From NCBI RefSeq assembly GCF_000685015.1, contig NZ_BAYA01000009.1, positions 62,001 through 126,000 of the forward strand: a DNA stretch of 64,000 nucleotides, given 5' to 3'. This stretch comes from Paraburkholderia bannensis NBRC 103871. Its GTDB lineage: Bacteria; Pseudomonadota; Gammaproteobacteria; Burkholderiales; Burkholderiaceae. The notes beneath the pieces were generated by a model that did no database searches, was not told the DNA's origin, and worked only from the letters and a program-made list of their open reading frames with translations. Position 1 is the stretch's first letter, and each line of letters starts with the position of its first letter. The translations under genes were made by a program, and so were the position numbers. Below, piece after piece: positions 62,964 to 64,000 of the stretch.

Positions 62964-64000
62964 ATGACCACGCCTAACACTTTCCCCGCGAGCGCCGCAA
63001 GCCTCACCCAGTTCGATCCCCAAGCCTTGCCCGTCAGTGCCGCCCAGGCCATCGTGCTGGAATGGGTCACGCCGCTCGCGCAAAGCGAACGTGTGCCGCT
63101 GCGCGATGCGCTCGCACGCGTGCTCGCCGCCGACGTGATTTCGCCGATTGACGTGCCCGCGCACGACAACTCGGCGATGGACGGCTATGCGTTCGACGGC
63201 GCGGCACTCGCACAAGGCGCAGGCGCGCTCACGTTGACGGTCGCCGGCAAGGCCTTCGCGGGCCATCCGTTCACGGGCGAGCTGGCCGCAGGTGGTTGCG
63301 TGCGCATCATGACCGGCGCGCCGATGCCCGCGGGCTGCGACACCGTCGTGCCGCAGGAACGCGTTACCACGCAGGACGACACCGTCACCTTCCCCGCCGA
63401 CGCCCTCGCGAGCGGCGCGAACCGTCGCCGTCGGGGCGAGGATCTCGCACGCGGCGGCGTGGCGCTCCGTGCAGGTCGCGTGCTGCGCGCGAGCGACATC
63501 GGCTTGATGGCCTCGCTCGGTCTCGTCGATGTGAAGGTGAAGCGGCGTCTGCGCGTGGCCTACTTCTCGACCGGCGACGAGTTGCGCTCGCCCGGCCAGC
63601 CGCTCGACGCGGGCTGCATTTACGACAGCAACCGCTACACGCTCGGCGCCATGCTCAGGCGCCTGGATGTCGAGCCGATCGACCTGGGCGTCGTGCGCGA
63701 CGATCCCGATGCGCTCGCCGCCACGCTGCTCCAGGCCGCCGAAAGCGCCGATGTCGTGCTGACGTCGGGCGGCGTGTCGGTCGGCGAAGCGGACTTCACG
63801 CGCACCCAGCTACAGACGCTCGGCGACGTGACTTTCTGGGGACTGGCGATGCGCCCGGGCCGCCCGCTCGCGTTCGGCCGCATCTGGTCGGGCGGCCGTC
63901 CCGGCGTCGGCCGCGCGGCGCTGCTGTTCGGCCTGCCCGGCAATCCGGTCGCGACGATGGTGAGCTTCTACCAGATCGTGCGCCCCGCGCTGATCGCGAT
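62964..64000 (+). CDS. moeA: Molybdopterin molybdenumtransferase MoeA (3' end beyond window)
   Basis: MoeA inserts molybdate into adenylated molybdopterin. About 345 codons are present before the window ends. Seen are DVPAHDNSAMDGYAFDG, GRVLRASDIGLMASLGL, the molybdate/MPT site sequence STGDELRSPGQPLDAG, DSNRYTLGAMLRRL, TSGGVSVGEADF and LPGNPVATMVSFYQI. The family is about 410 residues, so only the last domain is missing. The ATG was chosen because the first residues of MoeA (here MTTPNTFPASAASL) are variable. It is 126 bp after mobA. Confidence 0.95.
   Translation, partial: MTTPNTFPASAASLTQFDPQALPVSAAQAIVLEWVTPLAQSERVPLRDALARVLAADVISPIDVPAHDNSAMDGYAFDGAALAQGAGALTLTVAGKAFAGHPFTGELAAGGCVRIMTGAPMPAGCDTVVPQERVTTQDDTVTFPADALASGANRRRRGEDLARGGVALRAGRVLRASDIGLMASLGLVDVKVKRRLRVAYFSTGDELRSPGQPLDAGCIYDSNRYTLGAMLRRLDVEPIDLGVVRDDPDALAATLLQAAESADVVLTSGGVSVGEADFTRTQLQTLGDVTFWGLAMRPGRPLAFGRIWSGGRPGVGRAALLFGLPGNPVATMVSFYQIVRPALIA

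Overview
The window is a 64 kb stretch of high-GC chromosome from a betaproteobacterium of the family Burkholderiaceae, most likely Burkholderia sensu lato (Paraburkholderia, Caballeronia or a close relative). Four things point there: the gene order carA-carB-greA; the rpoE-rseA-rseB-mucD-lepA-lepB-rnc-era-recO-pdxJ-acpS-nagZ run next to fabF-acpP-fabG-fabD-fabH-plsX-rpmF-yceD; the EarP/EF-P rhamnosylation pair; and protein lengths typical of that group (long RNase E, RNase III and UvrC). It is core chromosome, densely packed and almost entirely housekeeping. No insertion sequence, prophage or CRISPR array is visible. Genus is inferred and was not tested.

Layout. 1-5.4 kb (minus): carA-carB (carbamoyl phosphate) running into greA. 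5.7-10.6 kb: mltD, gloB, then divergently a YafS-like protein, rnhA, dnaQ and tRNA-Val. 10.7-14.2 kb (minus): two membrane proteins and a GT4 glycosyltransferase. 14.3-18.5 kb: an MsbA-type ABC exporter facing otsB-otsA (trehalose). 18.9-21.4 kb: a SCO copper chaperone, a CtaG-like oxidase assembly factor, an ElaA-type acetyltransferase and a DUF2164 protein. 21.45-22.9 kb: a base-composition anomaly, consisting of a lone phosphoribosyltransferase gene beside a tRNA-Gly/Gly/Cys cluster. 23-28.9 kb: pgsA, uvrC, earP, efp, csbD. 29.3-30.7 kb: an orphan NtrC-type response regulator with an altered GAFTGA loop. 30.8-39.7 kb (minus): the lepA-to-nagZ operon of translation, RNA processing, DNA repair and cofactor genes, preceded by a glutaredoxin-like gene. 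39.8-43.8 kb (minus): rpoE-rseA-rseB-mucD, the envelope-stress sigma factor, its two regulators and a periplasmic protease. 44-51.5 kb (minus): fatty acid and phospholipid synthesis, yceD-rpmF-plsX-fabH-fabD-fabG-acpP-fabF. 51.8-56.6 kb: maf with a tetrapyrrole-methylase-family gene, facing sppA-Rieske-gph-rluC. 56.6-60.8 kb: rne with a long leader. 61-64 kb: moaA-mobA-moeA (molybdenum cofactor), with moeA cut by the window edge.

How it fits together. The envelope theme recurs: sigma-E circuit, signal peptidases, lipid synthesis, murein enzymes (MltD, NagZ) and an MsbA-like exporter. Two intrinsic terminators sit inside the fatty-acid operon, each just after a small, abundantly needed product (L32, ACP), which suggests tuning by partial read-through. 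RNase III and RNase E both have long disordered C-terminal tails and both have leader features suited to self-regulation.

Points most worth a second look: the low-GC phosphoribosyltransferase with its own operator-like palindrome; the regulator with GAFNGA in place of GAFTGA; a 9-bp-periodic GTTAC/GTAAC array upstream of rpoE; the 13-bp hairpin ahead of rnc; and mutually exclusive hairpins ahead of otsB. No complete new multi-gene system was evident. The phosphoribosyltransferase is the best candidate for accessory biology.
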